Source: JANYJZ01 sp964523395 | Lineage (GTDB): Bacteria > Bacteroidota > Ignavibacteria > UBA10030 > SZUA-254 | NCBI GenBank assembly: GCA_964523395.1 | Contig: CAZFXS010000008.1 | Location: forward strand, 124,001-188,000 | DNA: 64,000 nt | Direction of reading: 5' to 3' | Shown here: positions 52,997-62,635 of the stretch, in pieces | Numbering within the stretch: the first letter of the stretch is position 1 | Layout of the letters: every line of letters begins with the position of its first letter | Notes under the pieces: model-generated | Seen by the model: the letters and a program-made list of their open reading frames with translations, nothing else | What the model was told of the DNA's origin: nothing | Databases searched by the model: none | Translations under genes and position numbers: made by a program

Positions 52997-55159
52997 CTAA
53001 ATCATTCCGCTTCGTTTCCTCAGAAACCACTCTATCGCAAAGAGCGCGATAATCGCCGCCGCGACATATTGCCAGTTCCATAACTCAATTTCACTTGCCT
53101 GAATAAGTTCCTTCGGGGTGAGCTTAACAGCGGCAATGTCTTTCGCAAGATCGCCGGTGGCGCCAAGGATATAAAATTTTCCGCCCGTTCTGTGGGCAAT
53201 CTGTTCAAGAAGCTGTTTGTTCATTTTGGTTTCGAGATACTCAACATTCATTTGCCCGACGGAGAATTTTCCTTTGTCGGTTCCGTAATGCTTACCGGCG
53301 CCGGCAGCTTTCGCGGTAAATGTATAATCACCCTCCCTGACTCCGCTGATGGCTCCTTCATATCTTCCGTTGCCGATTGCGTTAAGAGCAAGACTCACCT
53401 TTTCCCCTCTGTTCTCCATCTCCACAATTACTTCCGCATCATCAACTGCTTTCAATTGATCATCATATACCTGACCAGTAAATTCAATCGCTTCCGCTGT
53501 CGTAAATGTTTCCTTGACTGGCGCAACACGGACATTCTTGTCATCTTCCTTTGTCGTCAGCCATCTCACGGTGTTGGTGAGAAATAGAGGTAGAAATTGC
53601 TCGATGCCGGAACTTCCCTGTGTGAGCAGCCGCCATCGCCATACTCCGTATGTTGTCAGTGCGATTGATTTTTGCCGGTTGATATTCCGGATTGCGAAGA
53701 ATGGTTCATTCAAAACAATATTCTGAAGTTTCACCGAGGCCAGCATTTCCGCTTCCGGTTTAGTCCGGAAGGTTGTCTGCTGTTTGAACAGCGGCGGAAG
53801 CATCTGCCAGCGCTCCGCGGATCCGCTGCCTTCCAGTGTAATCAAAGGGTTAGTTTTATGTTTCTCTATGACCGAAGGAGATACCAGCACCTCGGGAGGA
53901 TTTTCTCCCGACCAGGTTATGGGCAGAACCGGCTCCAGCATCTGCAGTTTGTTGTAATTCACCGACTTGCCGTGAATATATAACACCGGTTTCTTTTTTG
54001 TTTCAATCGCTGTTCGCAGTTGTTGCAATAGATTCGTGTTTGTCGCGGATGAAGGAAATCCAACCATAACGAAACAATCGGCGCTATCGAGAACGGATTG
54101 AGTAGGCGCATGTTCATAAAACTCATTGGCGCTTTTTTGAACAAATACTTTCACGTTTAATTGTCTATCTTCGACTAATGATTGTCTGACCGCCGAAACA
54201 TCGGGTGAAGGCGCACCCGCGAACAGAACAATGTTCAGCTTGCTTTTCAGGACTTTAATAAAAAACGATTTGGTGTTGTTTCTGGCAGTCAGCTCACCAT
54301 CAAGATGTGTTACCGAAACCGTATATTTTCTCGTTCCTTCTTCTTTTGTTTCCAGTGCAAGGTTTATCGGATATTCCACTGTGCCATTGCGCAACTGAAG
54401 AATCTTTTTATCAAGAACCGTTGTGCCTTCAGAAATCATAACTTCAACGTTCTCGCCGCCATACCCTGAACTTTTAATTGTTACATCGACAGGAATGCGG
54501 CTTTCAGCGTACGCAAGATTATTGGTAAGGACGCGCTCAACAAGGATGTCTTTTTGCTCCGTTGTATCGCCAACACCGATTGTATACACGGGGATATTGA
54601 GCTCTTCCGCATCGTATACCGGATTTTTGCCTTCAGTATAATTACCATCTGTAAGGAGTACAACCGCCTGAATATTTTCCTGCGTCAACTGCGCTTTGAT
54701 ATCGGCAAACGCACGTGAGAGATTTGTTGTTTCGCCGGAAAAGCGGAGTGAATCAGCGACCGGCTGCAGTGCGGTCTGGAGCTGACCCGCAAACGGAACA
54801 TAGCGCATCTCGGCAGGAGCAACCTTGAGCTGACCGTTTCCAAGAAAAGATTTGACTGCGGCCGTCCTGTCACCGGCAGTTCCCTGGATTGTCATGCTCT
54901 GGCTGTCATCTATCAGCACAGCAACAACGGGGGGCTGTTCACGGGTCGATATCATGCGAAATACCGGTTCGAACAATACCATCAGGAGCAATGAAAGAGC
55001 AAGCGATCGAAGAAGCGAGAGCGTTATTCTGCGCGAGGGTGGAAGCGGCGGGAGGGTGTAACGATAAAACAAAAATGCCAATCCGACAAAAAGGAAAAAG
55101 AAAACAAGAAACAGGAGGAGATTCCCGCCAAGCGATATAGAAACAGCACCGGGGATCAT
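52997..55159 (-). CDS. membrane-anchored VWA-domain protein with GATase-like domain
   Basis: A 720-residue protein. Two N-terminal membrane helices (about 12-32 and 46-65) are followed by a von Willebrand A domain with the metal-ion adhesion motif LIDDSQS (D84, S86, S88), a beta-sandwich region, a class I glutamine-amidotransferase-like region (LNIVLFAGAPSPDVSAVRQSL, about 307-450), and a C-terminal helix (YVAAAIIALFAIEWFL). Such VWA proteins usually work with a MoxR ATPase, which is encoded two genes upstream. It lies 4 bases after the subtilase stop. The DUF58 gene that usually joins MoxR is not here. Confidence 0.85.
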   Translation of the reverse strand: MIPGAVSISLGGNLLLFLVFFFLFVGLAFLFYRYTLPPLPPSRRITLSLLRSLALSLLLMVLFEPVFRMISTREQPPVVAVLIDDSQSMTIQGTAGDRTAAVKSFLGNGQLKVAPAEMRYVPFAGQLQTALQPVADSLRFSGETTNLSRAFADIKAQLTQENIQAVVLLTDGNYTEGKNPVYDAEELNIPVYTIGVGDTTEQKDILVERVLTNNLAYAESRIPVDVTIKSSGYGGENVEVMISEGTTVLDKKILQLRNGTVEYPINLALETKEEGTRKYTVSVTHLDGELTARNNTKSFFIKVLKSKLNIVLFAGAPSPDVSAVRQSLVEDRQLNVKVFVQKSANEFYEHAPTQSVLDSADCFVMVGFPSSATNTNLLQQLRTAIETKKKPVLYIHGKSVNYNKLQMLEPVLPITWSGENPPEVLVSPSVIEKHKTNPLITLEGSGSAERWQMLPPLFKQQTTFRTKPEAEMLASVKLQNIVLNEPFFAIRNINRQKSIALTTYGVWRWRLLTQGSSGIEQFLPLFLTNTVRWLTTKEDDKNVRVAPVKETFTTAEAIEFTGQVYDDQLKAVDDAEVIVEMENRGEKVSLALNAIGNGRYEGAISGVREGDYTFTAKAAGAGKHYGTDKGKFSVGQMNVEYLETKMNKQLLEQIAHRTGGKFYILGATGDLAKDIAAVKLTPKELIQASEIELWNWQYVAAAIIALFAIEWFLRKRSGMI

Positions 55160-55163
55160 CAGG

Positions 55164-57218
55164 TCAGCGAAGAAGAATCATCTTCCTCGTCAACACAGAG
55201 GACGGAGTGGCTAACTGATAAAAATAAACACCACTTGGTTGATGAGAAGCATTCCATGAAAATTTATAAACACCGGGAGGTGTTACCTCGTTTAAGAGAG
55301 TTTCTATTTCCCGTCCCAGTACATCAAATATTTTCAGAGAGACAAATTCGCGATTCACGATTCGAATTTCGAAATTGGTTTCCGGATTAAACGGATTCGG
55401 ATAATTCTGCAACAATTCAAATGATACCGGCAAAATTGGTTCAACACCCACATCTGTAAGCCCGTACTGCAATTGCCATGTCGTGCTTTTCACGGGCGCG
55501 GGACTCTGGTAAGTATGCAATCCGCTATCCTGAGCTTCTATATAAAAATGAATGGTTGTTCCCTGCGGTTGTAAGGGAATTGTTGCCGAATATATACCTG
55601 AGGTTGGAAATAACATTGAAGAAACCTGTGACATTGCAAGCGGAGTAAACGTGGGACTCGATCCGACTGCATAATATAATTTCACTGTTGAAGGATTGAT
55701 GCCAAATTTTGAAGCTACGCTTGTTGACACAACACTCATCGATAAGTTGGTATCTATTGTTGGTTCGTTACTGAAGATAGGACCAAAAGAGAGTGCGGCA
55801 TCAAGCGCGTTAACGAGTCCCCAACCTGTAAAATTATTTGGTATATCGGGATATGAAAGGATATCCACCGAATCAGCGGTTGACCGAATTGCATCACGTA
55901 CCTGAATGGGCGTAAGTTCCGGACGAACAGAAAGCAGTAATGCCGCCGCTCCCGCCGCAAGCGGTGTTGCAAGCGATGTACCAATCGTTGAACCATAGTT
56001 TGATGGCCCATTCGTACTCGCGAATCGAACCCCCACCCCCGGCGCAACAACATCGGGTTTAAACCTGCCGTCATTTGTCGGTCCCGTCGAACTGAATCCG
56101 GCGAGATCTCCGGAAAATGAAACCGCGCCGACCGAAATAATACTGTCCGCGTCCGCGGGCGTGAGCATTGTAGCGGTAACTCCGCTTCCATTGCCGTTAT
56201 TTCCCATCGCGTTACAGACAACAACACCAAGCCGTGCCGCATTAAGCGCGGCAAGAGCGGTAACGGATGTCCGTCCGTCAAAATCTCCGTTCGCCCATGT
56301 ATACCCTGTATGATCATCAAAAATATCATACCCAAGAGAACTGCTGACAAGGTCAACACCCTGGTTTTCCATCCACTCTATCCCGGCTGCCCAATTATCT
56401 TCTTCAATTTGTGTTTCTGTTGGAAAGTATTCAGTCTTACCCAGGATATAGGTTGATTTGTATGCGGGCCCGATTAACTGTCCCGGCATATATCCGCCAA
56501 TAATGGAAAGCACCAATGTACCGTGGCTGTCCTGGCTCGGTGAATCTCCCGCCTGATTAGCCGTCGTGTCGTCATTAAAAATAAAATCGTGCTCGGCAAT
56601 AATATCCCTGGTCTTCAATGCCTCATGCATGCGCCACCGGAAACCTGTGTCCAGCATGCCGATGAGCACGCCCTTTCCGTTAATGCCGAGGTCGTGAAGC
56701 TGGGGAACGTTGATCATTTGAGATTGTAATAACGACAAGCCATAATCCAATGAAGAAACTTTTTGATATGATGGTATCGCTTCGGCAGGGATTTCCTCCT
56801 CTTTTTTTGCGTGAAGAATAACGACAGGCGTTACTTTTTTCACAAAAGGAAGATTGTTGACAACAGTAAGCTGTTGTTCGGTCAGATAAAAACTCATTGC
56901 ATTCATCCAGCGGATGCCATGCGCCGGAATTCCCCCTAGTGCCTGAACCTGTTCAACATATGGCGGATAAAGTGGAAGATCGGACTCTGTAACAAGTCTG
57001 CCGGAAGAAAGAACTTTCGCGCGCCGTTCCAATGCTTTGGGAGTTACAAGCGACATCACGCTTTTATACATTGCACTGTTCTTCACTATGACGCCCTGTT
57101 GGGAAGACAGCCCTCCCTTGTCGGCAAAATAGACCCAATACTTTTGCTGAGCCTGTGAAAGAAATGAACACAGGAAGAGTAACACAACGATCATCTTCAT
57201 TCTGCACGGGAGCTTCAT
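55164..57218 (-). CDS. secreted subtilisin-like serine protease with type IX sorting domain
   Basis: A 684-residue S8 peptidase. The signal peptide (MKLPCRMKM, ending SQAQ) is followed by a pro-region (about 25-160) and the catalytic domain with MLDTGF (D190), DSHGTLV (H232), AMGNNGNG (oxyanion Asn) and GTSLATP (S415). The C-terminal sorting domain has NYPNPFNPET, LKIFDVLGREI, SGVYFYQL and TRKMILLR. All catalytic residues are present. ATG 57218 has GAGGAGAGGG just upstream, against a longer frame lacking a signal peptide. It sits between MoxR (19 bases) and VWA (4 bases), an unusual place for an exported protease. Confidence 0.93.
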   Translation of the reverse strand: MKLPCRMKMIVVLLFLCSFLSQAQQKYWVYFADKGGLSSQQGVIVKNSAMYKSVMSLVTPKALERRAKVLSSGRLVTESDLPLYPPYVEQVQALGGIPAHGIRWMNAMSFYLTEQQLTVVNNLPFVKKVTPVVILHAKKEEEIPAEAIPSYQKVSSLDYGLSLLQSQMINVPQLHDLGINGKGVLIGMLDTGFRWRMHEALKTRDIIAEHDFIFNDDTTANQAGDSPSQDSHGTLVLSIIGGYMPGQLIGPAYKSTYILGKTEYFPTETQIEEDNWAAGIEWMENQGVDLVSSSLGYDIFDDHTGYTWANGDFDGRTSVTALAALNAARLGVVVCNAMGNNGNGSGVTATMLTPADADSIISVGAVSFSGDLAGFSSTGPTNDGRFKPDVVAPGVGVRFASTNGPSNYGSTIGTSLATPLAAGAAALLLSVRPELTPIQVRDAIRSTADSVDILSYPDIPNNFTGWGLVNALDAALSFGPIFSNEPTIDTNLSMSVVSTSVASKFGINPSTVKLYYAVGSSPTFTPLAMSQVSSMLFPTSGIYSATIPLQPQGTTIHFYIEAQDSGLHTYQSPAPVKSTTWQLQYGLTDVGVEPILPVSFELLQNYPNPFNPETNFEIRIVNREFVSLKIFDVLGREIETLLNEVTPPGVYKFSWNASHQPSGVYFYQLATPSSVLTRKMILLR

Positions 57219-57237
57219 AGCCCTCTCCTCACACAAT

Positions 57238-58233
57238 TTAATTATTTTGAAGAAGCTTATCAATAATCTGCATCGTTGTAACACCGTCTGCTTCGGCATT
57301 AAAATTCGGAACGATACGGTGGCGCAGGACCGGACCGATAACTTTACGCACGTCTTCAATATCCGGTGTGTGCCTGCCGTCGAGTATGGCGCGGGTTTTC
57401 GCACCGAGAATAAGGTATTGCGATGCGCGCGGTCCGGCGCCCCAGCTCAACCAATCTTTAATAAACTGCGGTGACGAAGATGCCTTTGGCCGTGTTTTTG
57501 TAACAATGTTGACGGCATATGAAATAACATTGTCCGCCACCGGCACTCTGCGGACAAGATCCTGATAGTGGAGAATTTCTTTCTTCCCGAGAATATGAGA
57601 CAACTGCGGCACGTACATGCTTGTGGTGGATTTTACAATCTCCAGTTCTTCTTTCTCTGAAGGATAATCGAGCCAGAGATTAAACATAAACCTGTCAAGT
57701 TGCGCTTCGGGAAGAGGATACGTTCCTTCCTGCTCAATCGGGTTTTGCGTTGCAAGGACGAAGAACGGCTCTTCAAGAACATACATTTGTCCCGCCGCGG
57801 TAACATGATGCTCCTGCATCGCCTCAAGAAGTGCCGCCTGGGTTTTGGGAGGAGTTCTGTTGATTTCATCCGCGAGAAGAATGTTAGCGAAGACGGGGCC
57901 TTTGATAAATTTGAATGCTTTCGTTCCGGTTGAACGGTTATCTTCAATGATCTCCGTTCCGGTAATATCGCTCGGCATCAGGTCGGGAGTAAACTGTATC
58001 CTGCTGAATTGCAGTTCAAGCACATTGGCAAGAGTTTTAATAAGCAACGTTTTTGCCAGACCGGGAACACCCACAAGCAAACAATGTCCCCGCGCAAGCA
58101 GGCAGATGAGCAAATGCTCAACAATTTCTTCCTGCCCGACGATGACTTTGCCGATCTCTTTTTTTATAGAATCGAAATGCAATTTCAACGATTGCACCGC
58201 TTCGACATCATTTTTCATTTCAGTTGTTGACAC
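57238..58233 (-). CDS. MoxR-family AAA+ ATPase
   Basis: A 331-residue AAA+ protein. Walker A is GVPGLAKT (55-62), Walker B ILLADEINR (118-126), with the MoxR phrase TPPKTQAALLEAMQEH, sensor 1 ATQNPIEQEGTYPLPEAQLDRF, and the arginine-finger region WGAGPRASQ. MoxR ATPases act as chaperones that mature or load metal into VWA-linked complexes. A GTG start with AGAGGA just upstream is used; ATG 58218 is an alternative. It follows the SurA-like gene by 15 bases. Confidence 0.95.
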   Translation of the reverse strand: MSTTEMKNDVEAVQSLKLHFDSIKKEIGKVIVGQEEIVEHLLICLLARGHCLLVGVPGLAKTLLIKTLANVLELQFSRIQFTPDLMPSDITGTEIIEDNRSTGTKAFKFIKGPVFANILLADEINRTPPKTQAALLEAMQEHHVTAAGQMYVLEEPFFVLATQNPIEQEGTYPLPEAQLDRFMFNLWLDYPSEKEELEIVKSTTSMYVPQLSHILGKKEILHYQDLVRRVPVADNVISYAVNIVTKTRPKASSSPQFIKDWLSWGAGPRASQYLILGAKTRAILDGRHTPDIEDVRKVIGPVLRHRIVPNFNAEADGVTTMQIIDKLLQNN

Positions 58234-58248
58234 GGTTCCTCTGTATTA

Positions 58249-59553
58249 TTAAAGTCGTGTGGTCCAGTAAATTTCGCCGCGAAGTTTCTTCAGCCATTGC
58301 TGATATTCATTATTACGTTTGTACCCGCTGGCAAGTTGCTCTATCCGTTTCCAATCTTCTTCCAGGTTCATGGCATGCTCAGGTATCCGTTGTTTCAGAT
58401 AGATAATATGAAACCCTGTCGTTGACCCGGTAGCTACTTCAACGGGATCGCTGATCTCACCCGGTTTTAACGAAGAAACCGTCCGGAGAAGCGATTCATC
58501 AAACTGGTCAACAGTATATTTTCCGAGGAATCCGCCCATGGGTCCGGACTCTTTATCCTCAGAATATTTTCTGGCAAGATCGGAAAAATCCATTCCGCTT
58601 TTCGCGCTGTCTTTAAGTGATTTCAGAAATAATTTCGCTTCATCAACACCGGAGCTGTCGACGCCAATCTGAAACAAAATATGGCGCGCGTGTACAAGCT
58701 CACCCCTTCTTTCCAGTAGCTGGATAATATGGAATCCGCGGGATGTTTCGACGATATCGGAAAGCTGGTTTTCATTCAGTGAAAAAACAATCTCTTCAAA
58801 TTCTTTTACGAATTGTCCTCTGTGCCATGAACCAAGATCGCCGCCATCCATTGCGGTTCCGCGATCTTCCGAGTATCTTCGTGCTAACTCAGCAAAATCC
58901 CCGCCCGCCTTGATCGAATCAAGAATCAATTGGGCCTTTTCCTTTACTTTCGTCTTTGATTGTTGTCCGATTTTAGGAATGCGGAGAATATGATAAAGCT
59001 CAAGCTCTTCCGGAACCGCAGGAAGACTGTCTTTGAACGTTGTAAAAAATTCTTCTATTTCACGGCGGGACGGCTGCATGCCGCCAAATCGCGACTGCTG
59101 GAGTTTCTGCACCAGCAATTGCTTGCGCATGTCATCGCGGAAGTCACGCTTCATTTTACTGATGGTCATACCGTACATTTCTTCCAGCCGTTTTTCCGAA
59201 CCGATTTGGGGAAGCGCGATACGCTGTGCGATTAATGCGTCAAGCTGAGTGCTGACTTCTTCATCGCTGACCGAAAGTAATGTATCCTGAAGCGCTTCAG
59301 CGAGCACAAGCTTTTCATTCACCATTCCTTCCAGCACCTGCTCTTTCAATCCCGGCGTGGCCGGGTCCATTCTGTTATTGAACGCGAAGAATTCCGTCTG
59401 CGCATTTAAATCGGATAACAGAATGAATTCTTTTCCTACTACGGCAACGATACGATCGATTACCGTTTGCTGGGCCAGGAGCATCCCGCCAAGGGGCAGA
59501 AGTCCTGACAAAAGAATCAATGTGTATAACAGTTTATTCACCGGGCTGCGCAT
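58249..59553 (-). CDS. surA: SurA-like periplasmic chaperone/peptidyl-prolyl isomerase
   Basis: A 434-residue protein, the usual SurA length. It has a signal peptide (MRSPVNKLLYTLILLSGL, ending LAQQ) and an N-terminal chaperone region (VIDRIVAVVGKEFILLSDL, NEKLVLAEAL). Two PpiC rotamase domains follow (LYHILRIPK with SEDRGTAMDGGDLGSW; VHARHILFQIG with SEDKESGPMGGFLG). SurA escorts outer-membrane proteins through the periplasm. It overlaps the upstream lipoprotein gene by 20 bases. Confidence 0.93.
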   Translation of the reverse strand: MRSPVNKLLYTLILLSGLLPLGGMLLAQQTVIDRIVAVVGKEFILLSDLNAQTEFFAFNNRMDPATPGLKEQVLEGMVNEKLVLAEALQDTLLSVSDEEVSTQLDALIAQRIALPQIGSEKRLEEMYGMTISKMKRDFRDDMRKQLLVQKLQQSRFGGMQPSRREIEEFFTTFKDSLPAVPEELELYHILRIPKIGQQSKTKVKEKAQLILDSIKAGGDFAELARRYSEDRGTAMDGGDLGSWHRGQFVKEFEEIVFSLNENQLSDIVETSRGFHIIQLLERRGELVHARHILFQIGVDSSGVDEAKLFLKSLKDSAKSGMDFSDLARKYSEDKESGPMGGFLGKYTVDQFDESLLRTVSSLKPGEISDPVEVATGSTTGFHIIYLKQRIPEHAMNLEEDWKRIEQLASGYKRNNEYQQWLKKLRGEIYWTTRL

Positions 59554-60382
59554 GTGTTGTATCCGTAAGTGGGAAAAACAATTGAACCGAATATTTGTTT
59601 CGCAGGGAAACAAGAAGATCATCATACTGTTTACGGCGTTGTTCCATAAGAACTCTTTGCCGTACTTCATCGCGGACAGCGTCGAAGTCCGCAGTAGCCC
59701 CTTCCTTTATCGCCTGAAGCAACTGCATCACAACATAACCGGACGATGTTTTAACGGGAAACGATGGCTCATTTTCAGACAGTGTGGAAGCTACTTTCCA
59801 GAGCTCAGGGGGAGTAATTGTGCGTTTGGTATAATATTGTTCTGATTCCGAAAGCAGGATTGGAGATGATGAGCCGGAAGAAATCCTTTCAAGCGCCTTG
59901 TTCCACGGAATTCCCTGCGAAAGAAGAGTAACAAAAGCAACCGCGTGTTCCCGTTTTGCAAGCACAGCGATATTCATTTTCCTGATATCCTCCCGCACCA
60001 TAAATTCATCGGTATGCGCTGAGAAGAAGGAGCGTGCTGATGAGTCATTTACCGCTATTGTATCGGCATAAACGTGCTTCTCAAGATATGCCTGGACCGC
60101 CAGCTGACGCACCGCATCTTTTGCCTGCCGTTCAAATTGTTCAGTCTTATCCACGCCTTCTCGCTCTGCTTCCTGATGCAACAACTCATTGATAACCCAC
60201 GACGCGGCATAGGCACGCACCTGCTGGTCATATGATCCCCGCGATGAATCGACCGCGAGTGAAGCTTCCTCTAACGTCAGAACCGCATCGCCCACGCGGG
60301 CGATGACAGCTCCCTGCGGTTTAGCGCAGCCGCCGCACAGTACTCCCGCAACGACAAGTACCAGGTATGCGACATGCTTCAT
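59534..60382 (-). CDS. SurA/PpiC-like lipoprotein with degenerate isomerase domain
   Basis: A 282-residue protein with a lipoprotein signal (LVVAGVLCGGC, lipidated C19). It has a SurA-N-like start (VIARVGDAVLTLEEA, NELLHQEAEREGV) and a C-terminal PpiC-like region whose usual SED...GGDLG segment is missing (SSGSSSPILLSESEQYY), so isomerase activity is doubtful. It is probably a periplasm-facing chaperone helper. It lies 15 bases after the PpiC lipoprotein gene and overlaps surA. Confidence 0.75.
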   Translation of the reverse strand: MKHVAYLVLVVAGVLCGGCAKPQGAVIARVGDAVLTLEEASLAVDSSRGSYDQQVRAYAASWVINELLHQEAEREGVDKTEQFERQAKDAVRQLAVQAYLEKHVYADTIAVNDSSARSFFSAHTDEFMVREDIRKMNIAVLAKREHAVAFVTLLSQGIPWNKALERISSGSSSPILLSESEQYYTKRTITPPELWKVASTLSENEPSFPVKTSSGYVVMQLLQAIKEGATADFDAVRDEVRQRVLMEQRRKQYDDLLVSLRNKYSVQLFFPLTDTTHAQPGE

Positions 60383-60397
60383 TGTATCACGACTGCC

Positions 60398-62410
60398 TCA
60401 GCGAGAGGTATCCGGTGACGCAAACGCGTTTTGCAAATATTCTCTGTACTGTTTCACCGGATGACGCTGTTTTATACTTTCAAGCCAGATTTGTTCGAGC
60501 CGTTTCGCTTCATATTCCTGATATGCATTGGAAACCTCGGGACCGGCTTCTTCAAATGTTTTTTCGCGCGATGGCTCTTTTCCCAACAATTTGATGATTG
60601 CGTATCCTCCTTCAATTTCAATTGGATCGGATATTTCTCCAATCTTCATTGTGGCCGCTTTTTGGGTTAAATCACTTTCAGTCACCGGGAGGAATCCTGT
60701 TTCTCCGCCTTTTGCTTTCATATCAGGATCGGGATGATAACGGCCGGCAAACGAAGCGAAGTCGCCGCCCCGTGTCAGTGAATCGTACACCATCAACGCC
60801 AGTGTATCTGTTTCAAAATACATCTCGGCCATATTCACTTTTTCCGGCATAATAAACTTAGAGCGGTTTTGCGCATAGTATGCCTTGAGGGCAGAATCGG
60901 AAACTACGGTCTTACCCCACACCTCAACCTGTTCGGCCTTATACAATAGAATGCCGTCGTTATAATCGTTCATCAATGAACGGAAATCGGCGTTGCGTTG
61001 CTCGAGCCCTACAGCGTGTTCCTCAAGCAATATCCCTTCGGCTATTCTGCCAAGCTGTGTCTTGAACGCTGAGCGCGCAAGCGAAGTATTCCTGAGTTCC
61101 GGGCGATTACGCAGTATAGAGAGAACTGTATCGATCAAAATAGCACGGTTGTTAACATTCATCAGCGCCATCTTCTCGATATCAGGAGTTATAGAAGCAT
61201 CCCACGCGCTGTCTTCGGTTGTTTTGTTTGAATCCAGAACCGCAACAAACGCGTTAAACGCGTTATCGTTGAACGTATAGCTGAATTTTTTCTTCAGATT
61301 GGCAATGTAGTTCTGATAATCTTCGTTAAACCGGGATTGCTGGTACTGTTTTTTCAGTTCATCGCGGACCTGCGTGAACGGCGGAACCGGACGAACACTG
61401 TCAATGCGGATAAGATGAAAACCGAATGGCGTTTGAACTATATCGGAAACAATTCCAAGTTTGAGCTTAAACGCGGCTTCGTCAAACTGCTGGACATACC
61501 GTTTGCGCTCAACCCATCCGAGATCGCCGCCGCGATTGGCTGTGCCAAGGTCTTCAGAGTGTTTCGTCGCAATCTGTACAAAATCCATTCCCTTTTTTAA
61601 ACTATCCTGAAATGCTTTGATTCGTGCAAGAGCACCCGCGGTATCTGCTTCTGTTGCACCCTGCGGTTTATAAAGAGTCATAATATGACGCACCCTTATT
61701 GCGCCGGGAGCGGGGTGGCGTTCAGTCAACCGGACAACATGGTAACCAAACGGAGAACGTACCGGAACGGAACTGATTTCTCCCTGCTTCATGGCATATG
61801 CGGCATTCTCAAAAGAGGAAACCATCTGTCCACTGCTGAAATAATAAACATCGCCGCCATTGGCTTTTACCGAAGGGTCTTCGGAAAATTTTCGTGCGAG
61901 TGAATCAAAGCTTTCACCGGATTTCGCGCGGCGGATAATGTCCATTGCCTTCTCATAGGCCTTCAATGTATCGGCCGGAGGGGCATCCGCTTTTACCGAA
62001 AAGAGAATATGCTGAGCGCGCAATTCTTCCCGTCGCCGTTCGTATAATTGTCTGACACCGGGTTCAGTCACTTCCTTATCAACAAGAAATGTTGCCGCAA
62101 GCGTCTGGCGATATTCCTTCATTTCAGAAATGATTTCAGGGTCATTCATCATATTCCTGTCGGACGCGTCCTGCAGTTTCAGCTTATAATTTGTCAGCAG
62201 GTCAAGAAACCGGTTCCGCTCTTCCATGGAACTCTGTTTCGCGGCAGTTGAACCGCCGCTGTTCTTGGTAAAAAATTCTTCGTACTCTCCGAGAGTGACT
62301 TTCTTCTGGCCAACTTCAAGAACAACCGACTCGCTGGCTTTCGGTGAACAACCAGACAATAAGAGCATACACACCGCCGTCGTGGCGATGATTCCACACA
62401 ACAACTTCAT
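60398..62410 (-). CDS. PpiC/PpiD-like lipoprotein with multiple rotamase domains
   Basis: A 670-residue lipoprotein (lipobox LLSGC, C21). After a chaperone-like N-terminal region (VVLEVGQKKVTLGEYEEFF) it has two clear PpiC domains (RAQHILFSVK with SEDPSVKANGGDVYYF; RVRHIMTLYK with SEDLGTANRGGDLGW) and a third more diverged one near the C-terminus (MAEMYFETD, HPDPDMKAKGGETGFLP). First gene of the operon, with AAAGGAAG before the ATG and a promoter at 62469-62497. It likely folds exported outer-membrane or surface proteins. Confidence 0.92.
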   Translation of the reverse strand: MKLLCGIIATTAVCMLLLSGCSPKASESVVLEVGQKKVTLGEYEEFFTKNSGGSTAAKQSSMEERNRFLDLLTNYKLKLQDASDRNMMNDPEIISEMKEYRQTLAATFLVDKEVTEPGVRQLYERRREELRAQHILFSVKADAPPADTLKAYEKAMDIIRRAKSGESFDSLARKFSEDPSVKANGGDVYYFSSGQMVSSFENAAYAMKQGEISSVPVRSPFGYHVVRLTERHPAPGAIRVRHIMTLYKPQGATEADTAGALARIKAFQDSLKKGMDFVQIATKHSEDLGTANRGGDLGWVERKRYVQQFDEAAFKLKLGIVSDIVQTPFGFHLIRIDSVRPVPPFTQVRDELKKQYQQSRFNEDYQNYIANLKKKFSYTFNDNAFNAFVAVLDSNKTTEDSAWDASITPDIEKMALMNVNNRAILIDTVLSILRNRPELRNTSLARSAFKTQLGRIAEGILLEEHAVGLEQRNADFRSLMNDYNDGILLYKAEQVEVWGKTVVSDSALKAYYAQNRSKFIMPEKVNMAEMYFETDTLALMVYDSLTRGGDFASFAGRYHPDPDMKAKGGETGFLPVTESDLTQKAATMKIGEISDPIEIEGGYAIIKLLGKEPSREKTFEEAGPEVSNAYQEYEAKRLEQIWLESIKQRHPVKQYREYLQNAFASPDTSR

Positions 62411-62468
62411 TCCGGTACTTCCTTTCTTGTATTGAAATAAGGCTGGAATTTGAGGTTTTTGACAATCA

Positions 62469-62497
62469 AGTATAACCAAAAGTTGGGAAAGATTCAA
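62469..62497 (-). promoter_or_regulatory. sigma-70 promoter of the chaperone-MoxR-VWA operon
   Basis: Minus strand: TTGAAT (62497-62492), 17 bases, TATACT (62474-62469). The leader is about 52 bases. Confidence 0.75.
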
Positions 62498-62574
62498 CAA
62501 ACTTTGCACCGCTTAAACCTACGAAAAATTCTTTATAAAGGATCTTTTGATGATGGAAGAAGCTCACTACTGCC

Positions 62575-62603
62575 TTGATTCAAGCGCTAATTTTATCTAT
62601 ATT
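62575..62603 (+). promoter_or_regulatory. sigma-70 promoter of the ubiA-ubiX genes
   Basis: TTGATT (62575-62580), 17 bases, TATATT (62598-62603). The leader is about 26 bases to the TTG start. Confidence 0.75.
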
Positions 62604-62635
62604 TTCGGTGTCATTTCTAAAAAGAAAGCCTGTCT

